Below, piece by piece: positions 40,891 to 49,303 of a stretch of DNA of 64,000 bases (the stretch's first letter is position 1; every line of letters begins with the position of its first letter). Below the pieces are notes generated by a model. That model was not told the origin of the DNA. It saw only the letters and a list, made by a program, of their open reading frames with translations, and made no database searches. A program made the translations under genes and the position numbers. The stretch is from Thermasporomyces sp036564245 (GTDB lineage Bacteria > Actinomycetota > Actinomycetes > Propionibacteriales > Actinopolymorphaceae): contig DATCKU010000040.1 of NCBI GenBank assembly GCA_036564245.1, positions 1 through 64,000 on the forward strand, written 5' to 3'.

Positions 40891-41754
40891 GTGAACCTCA
40901 ATTTTGAGCAGCTGCGCGCCCTCGTAGCCGTGGTGGATGAAGGCTCGTTCGATGCCGCCGCCCGCGTGCTTCACGTGACACCTTCGGCGATCAGCCAGCG
41001 CATCAAAGCCCTGGAGTCCTCGGCCGGCGCTGTCTTGCTGCTGCGCGGCCGGCCGATCCAGGTGACCGACGCGGGTCGTGCGTACTTACGACTGGCTCGG
41101 CAGGTCGCCGCCCTGACCGACGAGCTGTCTCATCCCGACAGCAGTGATCCGCCGGTCGTATCGCTTGCCATCAACGGCGACTCGCTCGCGACGTGGGTGT
41201 TGCCGGCGCTCGCTCCGCTCGCGGCCGACCTGTGTTTCGACATCCGCCGCGAGGACCAGGACCACTCGGCGGCACTCCTGCGCGAAGGCGTGGTGATGGC
41301 GGCGATCACCACCGATGCTCGCCCAGTGCAGGGCTGCACGGTACGGCGGCTCGGCGTGATGCGCTACCGACCGATGGCAAGCCCGGACTACGTTGCTCGG
41401 TTCCTGCCGCGCGGGGCGACCGTCGAGGATCTCGCGGTCGCGCCCATGCTGGTGTTCGACCGCCGTGACAACCTGCAGGACCGCTATCTTCGCCGGCGTA
41501 CGCGGCGTCGGCTCGACCCGCCGCGTCACTACATCCCCGCGACCCGGGAGTTCGAGGCTGCGATCCGTCAGGGCATGGGCTGGGGGATGTTGCCTGACCA
41601 ACAGCTCCCCGCCGACGATGCCGGCCTGGTTTGTATCGATCCCGAGAGGCACGTCGACGTCACCCTCTACTGGCAGCAGTGGAAGCTGCGCACCGCAGCC
41701 CTGGACCGTACGGCAGCGGCGATCCAGGCTGCAGCTCGTGCCCACCTCAGCTAG
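40891..41754 (+). CDS. lysG: LysR-family regulator of the amino acid exporter (LysG/ArgP)
   Basis: A 287-aa LysR-type protein with an N-terminal winged helix-turn-helix (EGSFDAAARVLHVTPSAISQ) and an effector domain. Closest by eye to LysG/ArgP: NLNFEQLRALVAVVDEGSF and GWGMLPDQQL are group features. It senses lysine/arginine and activates lysE. The GTG start lies 53 nt from the lysE start. The 3' end is tandemly duplicated (see repeat at 41707), giving a second possible C-terminus just downstream. Confidence 0.9.
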   Translation: MNLNFEQLRALVAVVDEGSFDAAARVLHVTPSAISQRIKALESSAGAVLLLRGRPIQVTDAGRAYLRLARQVAALTDELSHPDSSDPPVVSLAINGDSLATWVLPALAPLAADLCFDIRREDQDHSAALLREGVVMAAITTDARPVQGCTVRRLGVMRYRPMASPDYVARFLPRGATVEDLAVAPMLVFDRRDNLQDRYLRRRTRRRLDPPRHYIPATREFEAAIRQGMGWGMLPDQQLPADDAGLVCIDPERHVDVTLYWQQWKLRTAALDRTAAAIQAAARAHLS

Positions 41755-41800
41755 GCGTACGGCAGCGGCCATCCAGACAGCAGCTCGCGCCCACACCTAG
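41707..41800 (+). repeat. tandem duplication of the lysG 3' end
   Basis: Copy 1 (41707-41754) encodes RTAAAIQAAARAHLS-stop. Copy 2 (41756-41800) encodes RTAAAIQTAARAHT-stop in another frame relative to lysG. The copies differ at a few bases and by a 3-nt indel, so the duplication is not very recent. Confidence 0.9.
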
Positions 41801-41845
41801 GCGGTGCGGACGGTGGTCATTCACCGGGAGTCCGCGGGCGGGGGA

Positions 41846-41906
41846 CGGGCGTCACCTTGCCGTGTCTCCTCGCCGTGAGGGCGGCGCCGGGCGTCACCGT
41901 GCTGTG
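41846..41906 (+). repeat. pair of 19-nt direct repeats downstream of lysG
   Basis: CGGGCGTCACCTTGCCGTG (41846-41864) and CGGGCGTCACCGTGCTGTG (41888-41906) are 42 nt apart; 17 of 19 positions match. Confidence 0.7.
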
Positions 41907-41979
41907 AGGGGGCTGGGTGTCCGTTCGCCGTGATGGGTGCGGACCCCTGCCGTGGCGAGTGCGTCCTCGCCTCGCCTGG

Positions 41980-42948
41980 TCATCTTGGGACCCCGAGGGC
42001 GGGAAGGAGGTGCCGTTCCTCCTTGGCGAAGTGGTCCTCCAGCGTCGAGGTCAGCTCGACCAGTTCGGTCCGCAGCGTGACCAGCTCGGCCTCGTCGGCA
42101 CCGTTCTCGATGCGTTCGGCGATGCCGCGGATCTTGGCGAGGGACTCCGCCACCACGTGGTGCTCCCGTCGAAGCTGCAAGATCACCGGGGCCAGGTGGG
42201 GAGAGACCTCCTCGAGCGCGGTGAACCCACCGTCCTCTCGCACGTGGTGCACCTGTAGGTGGGTGCAGAAGGTGAGACAGTGGGTCATGAGGTCGCGTTC
42301 GGCCGCGGCATCGAACGTGACCGATCGGCCGTTTCCCGCGAGGGCATCGTCGATGCTGGCCCGAAGTGTGCGAAGCGAGCCACGAAGCTCCTCGTGGCTC
42401 TGCAACAGGTTCATGGCGATCGCCCGGTCACGTTCCTTGTTCGGGACCGTGAGGTCGACCAGGTTGAGCGCGATCACGGGAAGCGGCCGCGTGGTCTTGG
42501 CTGGGTACTCCGCGAACCGAGGAACTCGTTGGACTTGCAGCGCGAGGTACCGGTCGCGTTCGTCTCCTTCGACCAGCACGGCTACGGCGGAGTACGTCTT
42601 GACCTGCGCAGCCTCGCCGACCTCGATGATCACCTGAGGATGTGCTCGCAGGTTGTGGTACCAGTCGGGATGCCGAGGCAGCCCGAAGTTTGACGCGAAG
42701 ACCACGAGCCGCTTCCCGTCGCGCAGGTAGGCGAGGGGCGTCGTATGGAGCGCGCCCGAACGCGCGCCCTGCGTGGTCAGCAGGAGCAGTGGCACTCCTT
42801 CGAACTCGCCCCCGACGCGACCACCATGGGCCCGGAACTCGTCGATGATCTGTCGGTTGAAGTCCTTGGTCGGGGGAGGAGGGCTGGTGGAGGCGGGTCG
42901 GGTGGCGGTCTCCATCGGCTCAGCGTGGTCCGTAGGCAGGTCCGTCAT
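41980..42948 (-). CDS. Ddn-type deazaflavin (F420)-dependent nitroreductase fused to a hemerythrin HHE domain
   Basis: The 322-aa protein joins two domains. Residues about 30-160 are a Ddn/DUF385 split-barrel as in F420-dependent nitroreductases (PLLLLTTQGARSGALHTTPL, FASNFGLPRHPDWYHNLRAH). Residues about 175-318 are a hemerythrin-like four-helix bundle with ligand candidates in SHEELR, HLQVHHVREDGG, REHHVV and EDHFAKEERHLLP, suggesting a diiron site for O2, NO or peroxide. ATG 42948 has AAGGAG 5 nt upstream. It is divergent from a MarR gene with an AT-rich dyad between, so redox- or toxicant-responsive control is likely. The role (quinone or nitro reduction coupled to diiron chemistry) is inference. 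Confidence 0.88.
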   Translation of the reverse strand: MTDLPTDHAEPMETATRPASTSPPPPTKDFNRQIIDEFRAHGGRVGGEFEGVPLLLLTTQGARSGALHTTPLAYLRDGKRLVVFASNFGLPRHPDWYHNLRAHPQVIIEVGEAAQVKTYSAVAVLVEGDERDRYLALQVQRVPRFAEYPAKTTRPLPVIALNLVDLTVPNKERDRAIAMNLLQSHEELRGSLRTLRASIDDALAGNGRSVTFDAAAERDLMTHCLTFCTHLQVHHVREDGGFTALEEVSPHLAPVILQLRREHHVVAESLAKIRGIAERIENGADEAELVTLRTELVELTSTLEDHFAKEERHLLPALGVPR

Positions 42949-42988
42949 GGATCTCCTTCGGTCGATAACATGCAGTCCCATACGAAGA

Positions 42989-43005
42989 TTTGTTTTGCAA
43001 ACAAA
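42989..43005. promoter_or_regulatory. MarR-type operator dyad in the divergent intergenic region
   Basis: TTTGTTT-TGC-AAACAAA, perfect 7-bp arms, followed at 43011-43022 by a half-similar TTTGATAGCAAA. The 50-nt segment is strikingly AT-rich for this genome and sits between the marR and nitroreductase-hemerythrin starts, as expected for autoregulated MarR operators. Confidence 0.7.
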
Positions 43006-43042
43006 ATATTTTTGATAGCAAATGTAAATTGAGGCTGGTCGT

Positions 43043-43534
43043 ATGTCAACGCCGAACCCGCGCGATGGATCCGGCCTGAGCGTCGACGATGCGATCAGGG
43101 CGCTCCTGCTGTTGCTGCCTCGCATCGTCGGGCGGGCCAAGCGCACCCCACCTCCTGAGGAGCTGCAGTCCCTCGAGCTGGCGCCGCGCCACCTGTCGCT
43201 TCTGGCGTACCTGCTTTTCGACGGGCCGATGACGGTGGGAGAGCTGGCCGAACGATTGGAGGTGGCGCCGACGACCGTGAGCCTCATGGTCGGCGAGCTG
43301 AGTCGCAAAGGGGTGCTCGAACGACGGGACGACGAGTCAGACCGACGCCGCAGGATCGTCAGCATCGCCGAGCGGAAACGTCAGGCCATCGACAACTGGC
43401 TGGCGCGAGGGGCCACTGCCTGGCGAGGTGCGCTCGAGCCGCTGACACCGCAACAGCGTGAGATGTTCGTCAAGACGATGCGCGCATACGAAGCGGGCCT
43501 GGAGCGCTCCGACGGCGCGAGCAGCGGCGGGTGA
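43043..43534 (+). CDS. MarR-family transcriptional regulator
   Basis: A 163-aa winged-helix regulator. The DNA-binding core is MTVGELAERLEVAPTTVSLMVGEL followed by the wing RRDDESDRRRRIVSI, which has the conserved D-x-R. Dimerisation helices flank it (AIRALLLLLPRIVGRA and LTPQQREMFVKTMRAYEAGL). It probably represses the divergent nitroreductase-hemerythrin gene and itself through the AT-rich dyad, releasing on binding a phenolic or oxidant signal (family knowledge plus inference). Confidence 0.9.
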   Translation: MSTPNPRDGSGLSVDDAIRALLLLLPRIVGRAKRTPPPEELQSLELAPRHLSLLAYLLFDGPMTVGELAERLEVAPTTVSLMVGELSRKGVLERRDDESDRRRRIVSIAERKRQAIDNWLARGATAWRGALEPLTPQQREMFVKTMRAYEAGLERSDGASSGG

Positions 43535-43700
43535 GCGATCCTCACGAGCCTTGCGTCGGCCGGTCTCGACTGGCATCGAGGCGGGTCGACGCGCCTCGAG
43601 CCCTGTGGCACCTCGAGGGCGTGAACCACATCACCCTTGATGTTGATCGAGTTGTGCCCCAGGCTTGGTCCACGGTGGGTGCGCAGAGCAGGAGGGCCGG

Positions 43701-44534
43701 ATGCGGTTTACCTTTTCGGTCGAGAGCCACGTTGGCTACGTTCGTACGAACAACGAGGACTCGGCGTTTGCCGGACCGCATCTGCTCCTGGTCGCCGATG
43801 GGGTCGGCGGCGCGGCAGCAGGAGAGATTGCCTCGGCGAGTGTGGCGTACGTGATGAGCGCGATCTCGATGAGCCCGAAGGCGCCGCTGCAAGCCGATCC
43901 GTCCGACGTGCTCGGGGTGCTGCGGGAGTCGATCGAGTTCGCCCACAACCACCTCAAGGAGGGTGTCGCCGAGAATCCCGTACGGTCCGGTATGGCGACC
44001 ACGCTCACCGCAGTCCTGACCGACGGGCAGCGGTTCGGGCTCGCGCACCTCGGTGACTCGCGCGCGTACCTCATGCGTGGTGGACAGCTGAGTCGGCTGA
44101 CCACCGACCATACGTTCGCTCAGACGCTGGTCGACGACGGTCACATCACAGAGGAGGAGGCGGCAGTCCACCCGTTCCGTTCGGCGGTCGTACGAAACGT
44201 CAACGGCGAGGACCCCCACGAGCCGGACCTTGCGCTGATCGACCTGCAGGTGGGCGACCGGCTTCTGCTGTGCAGCGACGGCCTGACCGACCTGGTGCCG
44301 GACGACATGCTGGCCGGCTACCTGAGCGACCCGTCGCCAGACCTCGCCGTGCGCAACCTTGTCCAGTCCGCGTTGCAGGCAGGTGGCCAAGACAACGTGA
44401 CGTGCGTCGTGGCTGACGTGGATCCGCGCGAGCTCATGCCGTGGAGCAGGCGCTGCTACTACTGCCGCATGGCAGGCGCCGTGACTGACCTCGGCAACCT
44501 CATCGACCCGGCTGCGGTCAGCACCGCGGCGTGA
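43701..44534 (+). CDS. PP2C-family serine/threonine phosphatase
   Basis: A metal-dependent protein phosphatase of 277 aa with the PP2C motifs in order: VRTNNEDSAF, LLLVADGVGGAAAGE, RSGMATTLTAV, LAHLGDSRAYLMRGG, LLLCSDGLTDLVPDD and GGQDNVTCVVADV. No transmembrane segment follows, so it is cytoplasmic. The last 35 residues add an unusual SRRCYYCRMAGAV segment. ATG 43701 has GGAGG 5 nt upstream; the frame is open back to 43665. No adjacent Ser/Thr kinase is present. Confidence 0.9.
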   Translation: MRFTFSVESHVGYVRTNNEDSAFAGPHLLLVADGVGGAAAGEIASASVAYVMSAISMSPKAPLQADPSDVLGVLRESIEFAHNHLKEGVAENPVRSGMATTLTAVLTDGQRFGLAHLGDSRAYLMRGGQLSRLTTDHTFAQTLVDDGHITEEEAAVHPFRSAVVRNVNGEDPHEPDLALIDLQVGDRLLLCSDGLTDLVPDDMLAGYLSDPSPDLAVRNLVQSALQAGGQDNVTCVVADVDPRELMPWSRRCYYCRMAGAVTDLGNLIDPAAVSTAA

Positions 44535-44638
44535 GCGTGGCTGGCGGCAGTCAGCACGGCGATGTGAGGTGGTGACGGGCAGCCCAGTCCCGCTCCCGCG
44601 TGCAGGGGAGCGCGTCCGACGCGTGCCAAGGTAGGGGC

Positions 44639-45826
44639 ATGCCGTCGGTACTACTTGTCGACATCGGCTTGCTGGTCACCAACGACCCGGCCCGTGGCGG
44701 GCTGTTGGGCGAGATTCGTGACGCCGCCGTCGTGGTCGAGGGATCCAGGATCGCCTGGGTGGGCGAACGGTCCCAGGCGCCGCCAGCTGACCAGCGAGTC
44801 GGTCTCGGTGGACGGTGCGTCGTACCGGGCTTCGTCGACAGTCACACCCATGCGGTGTTCGCGGGCGACCGGGCAGACGAGTTCGTACGACGGATGTCAG
44901 GTGAGCCCTATGCCGCGGGTGGGATCGCGTCGACCGTACGCATGACGCGAGCCGCGAGCGACGAGGCGCTCCAGGCGAACGCCGTACGCCTGGTCGGGGA
45001 GATGCGCCGCTCGGGTACGACCACCGTGGAGATCAAGAGTGGGTACGGCCTCACCGTGCGGGATGAGGTACGCCTCCTCACCATCGCCTCGGACCTCACC
45101 GACGAGACCACCTATCTGGGTGGTCATGTCGTGCCACCCGAGCACGCCGGTCGACGGCAGGCGTACGTCGATCTGGTGTGCGGCGAGATGCTGGACGCCT
45201 GCGCACCCCATGCACGCTGGATCGACGTGTTCTGCGATCGGGGTGCGTTCGACCTCGACGAAGCTCGGACCATTCTGACCGCAGGTGTGACTCGCGGGCT
45301 GGTGCCGCGCGTGCACGCCAACCAGTGTGGTCCGGGACCAGGTGTGCAGCTCGCCGTCGAGGTCGGCGCCGCTTCCGTCGACCACTGCACGTACTTGAGC
45401 GATGCCGATGTCGACGCGCTCGCCGGATCGGACACGGTGGCGACGCTGCTCCCCGCGGCCGACTTCTCGACACGATCCCCCTATCCGGATGCGCGGAGGC
45501 TGCTCGATGCGGGAGTGACGGTTGCTCTCGCGACCGACTGCAACCCCGGGACGTCGTACACCTCGAGCCTCGGCTTCTGTATCGCGCTCGCCGTGCGAGA
45601 GCTCCAGATGACGCCGGCCGAAGCGCTGTGGGCGGCGACGGCCGGGGGTGCGCGGGCGTTGCGGCGTCCGGACATCGGCGTGGTCCGCGCAGGTGCCACG
45701 GCAGACCTGACGGTGCTGGACGCGCCGTCGTACGTCTATCTGGCCTACCGGCCGGGCGTTCCGCTGGTCGCCGACGTCTGGAAAGACGGACGGCCGCTCG
45801 CCGCCTGGGCGGTCACGAGCGCCTGA
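44639..45826 (+). CDS. hutI: imidazolonepropionase
   Basis: HutI hydrolyses imidazolone-5-propionate to N-formimino-glutamate in histidine degradation. The 395-aa amidohydrolase has the metal-binding VDSHTHAVFAGDRADEF, the specific GYGLTVRDEVRLL and TYLGGHVVPPEH, then HANQCGPGPG and SVDHCTYL, and LATDCNPGTSYTSSLGF. Other hut genes are not in the window. Its end overlaps the convergent CBS gene by 14 nt. Confidence 0.92.
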   Translation: MPSVLLVDIGLLVTNDPARGGLLGEIRDAAVVVEGSRIAWVGERSQAPPADQRVGLGGRCVVPGFVDSHTHAVFAGDRADEFVRRMSGEPYAAGGIASTVRMTRAASDEALQANAVRLVGEMRRSGTTTVEIKSGYGLTVRDEVRLLTIASDLTDETTYLGGHVVPPEHAGRRQAYVDLVCGEMLDACAPHARWIDVFCDRGAFDLDEARTILTAGVTRGLVPRVHANQCGPGPGVQLAVEVGAASVDHCTYLSDADVDALAGSDTVATLLPAADFSTRSPYPDARRLLDAGVTVALATDCNPGTSYTSSLGFCIALAVRELQMTPAEALWAATAGGARALRRPDIGVVRAGATADLTVLDAPSYVYLAYRPGVPLVADVWKDGRPLAAWAVTSA

Positions 45827-46241
45827 TGTAGTCGGCGAGCGCCTCGCGTTCGAGCTCGAGCTCGCCGATCCGCGTCTTGACGACATCGCCGATGCTGACC
45901 AGTCCGGCGAGTCGACCACCGACCACGACGGGGACGTGACGGATGCGCTCGGTGGTCATGAGACGCATGAGCTCGTCAACAGTGTCGTTCGGACTGCAGG
46001 TGTGGACCTGCTCGGTCATGATCGACGACACCGGCTGGTCCAGCACCTCGGTGTTGTGGGTGAGATGACGCACAATGTCGCGTTCGGACGCAATGCCCTC
46101 GATGCTCTTACCGTCCGTGCTGACCACGACGGCTCCGATGTTGTGCTCGGCGAGTGTGTCGAGGAGCTGTGTGACGGTCGCCTGAGGATTGATCGTGACG
46201 ACGTGGGAGCCCTTGACCCGCAGAACCTCACTGATCCGCAT
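45813..46241 (-). CDS. CBS-domain protein
   Basis: A 142-aa protein made of two CBS domains (about residues 8-65 and 73-130), for example QLLDTLAEHNIGAVVVSTDG with SERDIVRHL, and DELMRLMTTERIRHVPVVVGG with IGDVVKTRI. Tandem CBS pairs bind adenosyl nucleotides and act as energy sensors, often for partner enzymes; here no partner domain is attached. GGAGG lies 6 nt before the ATG. Confidence 0.9.
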   Translation of the reverse strand: MRISEVLRVKGSHVVTINPQATVTQLLDTLAEHNIGAVVVSTDGKSIEGIASERDIVRHLTHNTEVLDQPVSSIMTEQVHTCSPNDTVDELMRLMTTERIRHVPVVVGGRLAGLVSIGDVVKTRIGELELEREALADYIRRS

Positions 46242-46397
46242 CGCCGGCCTCCTTTCGGCGTGTGAGGCAGGCTAACCCCGCCCGACTGCCGGGTGAGGCA
46301 CTTTCGGACGATCGAGCCTTCCCGCGAGGTGATCCCCGTGTCGAGACGAACGACACCTGGCGTGGGCGAGCGCAGGCCGGTCGGGGAGAATTGCGAC

Positions 46398-47375
46398 ATG
46401 ACCTCCGAGAGCTTCTCGCGACCTGGCGCAATCGATCTGTCCAAGCTTCGTGGTGGTGCACCGCAGGGGTCGGGACCATCCGCAGCCGGGCGGCCCGGGC
46501 AACCGACACAGGCGCCGGCAGGCGCCGGAGCCGCGGCAGGTGCCGCAGGCCAGCCCGCCGGCAGCTTCGTGGTCGAGGTCACCGAGGCGAACTTCCAGCA
46601 GGACGTGGTGGAGCGATCGCTCACCGCGCCCGTGGTGATCGACTTTTGGGCGGAGTGGTGCCAGCCGTGCAAACAGCTCGGTCCGGTGCTCGAGCGACTG
46701 GCAGCGGAGTACGCCGGCCGGTTCCTGCTCGCGAAGATCGACGTCGACAAGAGCCCACGCATCGCACAGGCGGCTGGCGCGCAGTCCATTCCCTTGGTGT
46801 TGGCGGTCATCCGCGGTCAGATGGTGCCGCTCTTCCAAGGCGCTCTTCCCGAAGCCCAGGTGCGCCAGTTCATCGACCAGCTTCTGCAGCTGGCGGTGGC
46901 CCAGGGTGCGGCTGGCGTGCACACGCCGGTCGCGGGCGGCGCCGGTGCGCGACCAGTGCGCGACGAGCGCTTTGCGGAGGCAGAGGCGGCGCTGGAGCGT
47001 AACGACCTCGACGGTGCGATCGCGGCGTACGAACGGATCCTCGCCCAGACGCCGAACGACCCCGCCGCGACCACCGGACTGGCCCGTGCGAAGCTGCTCC
47101 GGCGGGTGAAGGAGCTCGGCTCCCCGGCCGACGTGCGTGCGGAGGCGGCGGCCAAGCCCGACGACGCGCGTGCGCAGTGTGCGGTCGCAGACCTCGACGT
47201 GACCGGTGGTCACGTGACCGACGCGTTCAACCGACTGATCGGCACGATCAAGCGGACAGCCGGTGAGGAGCGCGACGCCGTGCGCCTGCACCTGCTCGAG
47301 TTGTTCGACGCGGTTGGCGCAGACGACGAGCGTGTCCGCAAGGCTCGAAAGGACCTGAGCGCCGCGCTGTTCTGA
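46398..47375 (+). CDS. YbbN/CnoX-like thioredoxin-fold protein with TPR tail
   Basis: The 325-aa protein has a Pro/Gly/Ala-rich N-terminal linker (15-55), a thioredoxin domain (57-165) with WAEWCQPCKQLGP (Cys88/Cys91) and the cis-Pro loop AQSIPLVLAVI, and a C-terminal tetratricopeptide-like region (about 190-320; ERFAEAEAALERNDLDGAIA). The order matches E. coli YbbN (CnoX), a chaperone or holdase that protects proteins during oxidative stress; actinobacterial members keep the CxxC. ATG 46398 has GGGGAG 9 nt upstream. Confidence 0.88.
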   Translation: MTSESFSRPGAIDLSKLRGGAPQGSGPSAAGRPGQPTQAPAGAGAAAGAAGQPAGSFVVEVTEANFQQDVVERSLTAPVVIDFWAEWCQPCKQLGPVLERLAAEYAGRFLLAKIDVDKSPRIAQAAGAQSIPLVLAVIRGQMVPLFQGALPEAQVRQFIDQLLQLAVAQGAAGVHTPVAGGAGARPVRDERFAEAEAALERNDLDGAIAAYERILAQTPNDPAATTGLARAKLLRRVKELGSPADVRAEAAAKPDDARAQCAVADLDVTGGHVTDAFNRLIGTIKRTAGEERDAVRLHLLELFDAVGADDERVRKARKDLSAALF

Positions 47376-47539
47376 GCGCGGCCAGGCTTGGTTACGCTAC
47401 TGATCAGCTGGTACGCCCGCTGGGTCCGGGGCCCGTGCCTGGGGCAACAGCTTCACACCGGCGCAGCACTTCATGCCAGCTCCGGGGGGGCAGCCAGCCC
47501 GCGGTTCGTGTAAACGACGTGGATACCTGCGAGGTCGGT

Positions 47540-49303
47540 GTGAGGACGCGCACCTTTCGGGTGGCAGCGGGCATCGCGCTTTGCGTGATCGGCCTTGGCG
47601 CCGCGGTAGTCGGCGCGGTCGCGGGATTCGTCGTGGTGGGCACCGACGATGTGGTGACCGTCCGACCCAAGGAGTTCACCGCCAAAGGGCTGGCGATCGT
47701 GACCGGTCCCGATCTCATCGACTACTACGGCAACCGGGCGGTCGTGACGGTCGAGCCCATCGGTGAGCGCCGAGACGTCTTCGTGGGGGTTGGCCATCGC
47801 ATCGACGTACGCAGCTATCTCGGCGCGGCCCAACGTACCGAGCTCACCGAGATCAGCTATCCCTCCACCGTGCAGAGCCGTGAGGTGCGAGGTAACCCGG
47901 CGAGAGTGACACCTCCCGCCCAGCTCGACTGGTGGCTCGCCAGCGAGTCCGGTCGCGGTACGCAAACGTTGCGGTGGACGCTCGCCGACGGGCCGTACGA
48001 CATCGTGGTCATGGCGGCGGATGGGCGTCCTGGGGTCGACGTACGGGTGCGTTTCGGGCTCGAGCTACCGGGTGCGTTCCGTAGCGCGATGCTGGTGCTC
48101 CTCGCCGGTGTCGGGATGCTCGCGGCAGGAGGCCTCCTGGTGCGGACGCGGGCGAAGGACGAGCTCGACGAGGACGAGCTCGAATGGGAAGGCAGGGAGT
48201 TCTGGGAGCAGAGTGAGTTCTGGAGTCATCCCAGGCGGACGACGGCGCATCAAGACTCGCCACGCGGAGCGCGGAAGGGTCGCCGTGCGGCCTCCCGAGC
48301 CGTTCCGCATCCCCCATCGCCTCCTCCTGGCTCAGACGAGGAGTCGGCCGAACCACCGTGGGTCGCGTGGCAGCGGACGGAGTCCACTCCGCCGATGACT
48401 GCACCGCCCGCGCACGCCTCGGAGCCTTCGCAGCAGCACGCTCAGTCGTCGCCCGGCGCGGGGGAGCAGCCACCGCCCGCGTGGCCACAGCAGTTCTCTC
48501 CCCAGCACGGCTCTCCAGGGAGCAGTCCATCGCCACCCGGGCCACCGCCGACGGTCTCGCCGTCACCTGCTAGGGGGTCGCCACGAGACAGATCGCCAAA
48601 GGAGCCGCCTTCACGGCCTGCGCCGCCAAGCTGGCCACCCCCGCCGTTCCCCGGGTCGCACGGCACGCCTCCGGCACCGCCGCATGACTCGCGACAGCGG
48701 CGCACCAACCACGCGCCAGGAGTGACGCCGCCGGGCCCTCCGCATGGCACGCGACCCCAGCCGTGGGGTGCGCCGGGCGGCCAGCAACACGGTGCGCCAC
48801 CCGGCCCGCCGCCGGCTCAGCCACCACGCCATGTGCGCAGCCCGGCATCCGGGCAGCCGCATGTTCAGCATGCGGCTCCGGTTCCACCCGATCTGGCGGA
48901 CTGGCCATCCTCCCCGGAGCCCGTGCAGGCTGGTCCGGCGTCTCCGCCACCGCAGTGGCCGTCAGACGGCAGGCACTCACACGCTGCAGGACCAACGGAC
49001 GCGGTGCCGAGCAATGGTGCGGCGTCGTGGCAGTCCCGACGTTCAGCGTCGCCGCCGCCCGACGCGTTGTGGGATGACGTCCCGGCGGTACGCGATGGCA
49101 TGACGCACTTCGTCGGATCGGGACCGAGCGTGCACGACGACACGATCTCGGACCGACCTCCGGCCGCACCGCGACACCTCGACTGGACGGCCGACGAGCG
49201 GGCGCGTCCGGCGGGAGATTTGTCCGACGAGAAAGCGTCGCCGGAGCCGTGGAATGGCTGGCCTCCTGAGCAGACGGGTGATCCGGGTGGCAGGCATGCG
49301 TAG
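47540..49303 (+). CDS. two-helix membrane protein with long Pro-rich tail
   Basis: Not a family I can name. From GTG 47540 (GAGG 5 nt upstream), helix 1 is residues 7-31 (AAGIALCVIGLGAAVVGAVA). An extracytoplasmic beta-rich domain of about 150 residues follows, then helix 2 (AMLVLLAGVGMLAAGGLLV, near 180-200). A cytoplasmic region starts with acidic LDEDELEWEGREFWEQ and runs on as about 370 residues of Pro/Gln/Gly/Ser low complexity. The stop overlaps the next gene by 8 nt, so the two are cotranslated. Confidence 0.72.
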   Translation: MRTRTFRVAAGIALCVIGLGAAVVGAVAGFVVVGTDDVVTVRPKEFTAKGLAIVTGPDLIDYYGNRAVVTVEPIGERRDVFVGVGHRIDVRSYLGAAQRTELTEISYPSTVQSREVRGNPARVTPPAQLDWWLASESGRGTQTLRWTLADGPYDIVVMAADGRPGVDVRVRFGLELPGAFRSAMLVLLAGVGMLAAGGLLVRTRAKDELDEDELEWEGREFWEQSEFWSHPRRTTAHQDSPRGARKGRRAASRAVPHPPSPPPGSDEESAEPPWVAWQRTESTPPMTAPPAHASEPSQQHAQSSPGAGEQPPPAWPQQFSPQHGSPGSSPSPPGPPPTVSPSPARGSPRDRSPKEPPSRPAPPSWPPPPFPGSHGTPPAPPHDSRQRRTNHAPGVTPPGPPHGTRPQPWGAPGGQQHGAPPGPPPAQPPRHVRSPASGQPHVQHAAPVPPDLADWPSSPEPVQAGPASPPPQWPSDGRHSHAAGPTDAVPSNGAASWQSRRSASPPPDALWDDVPAVRDGMTHFVGSGPSVHDDTISDRPPAAPRHLDWTADERARPAGDLSDEKASPEPWNGWPPEQTGDPGGRHA

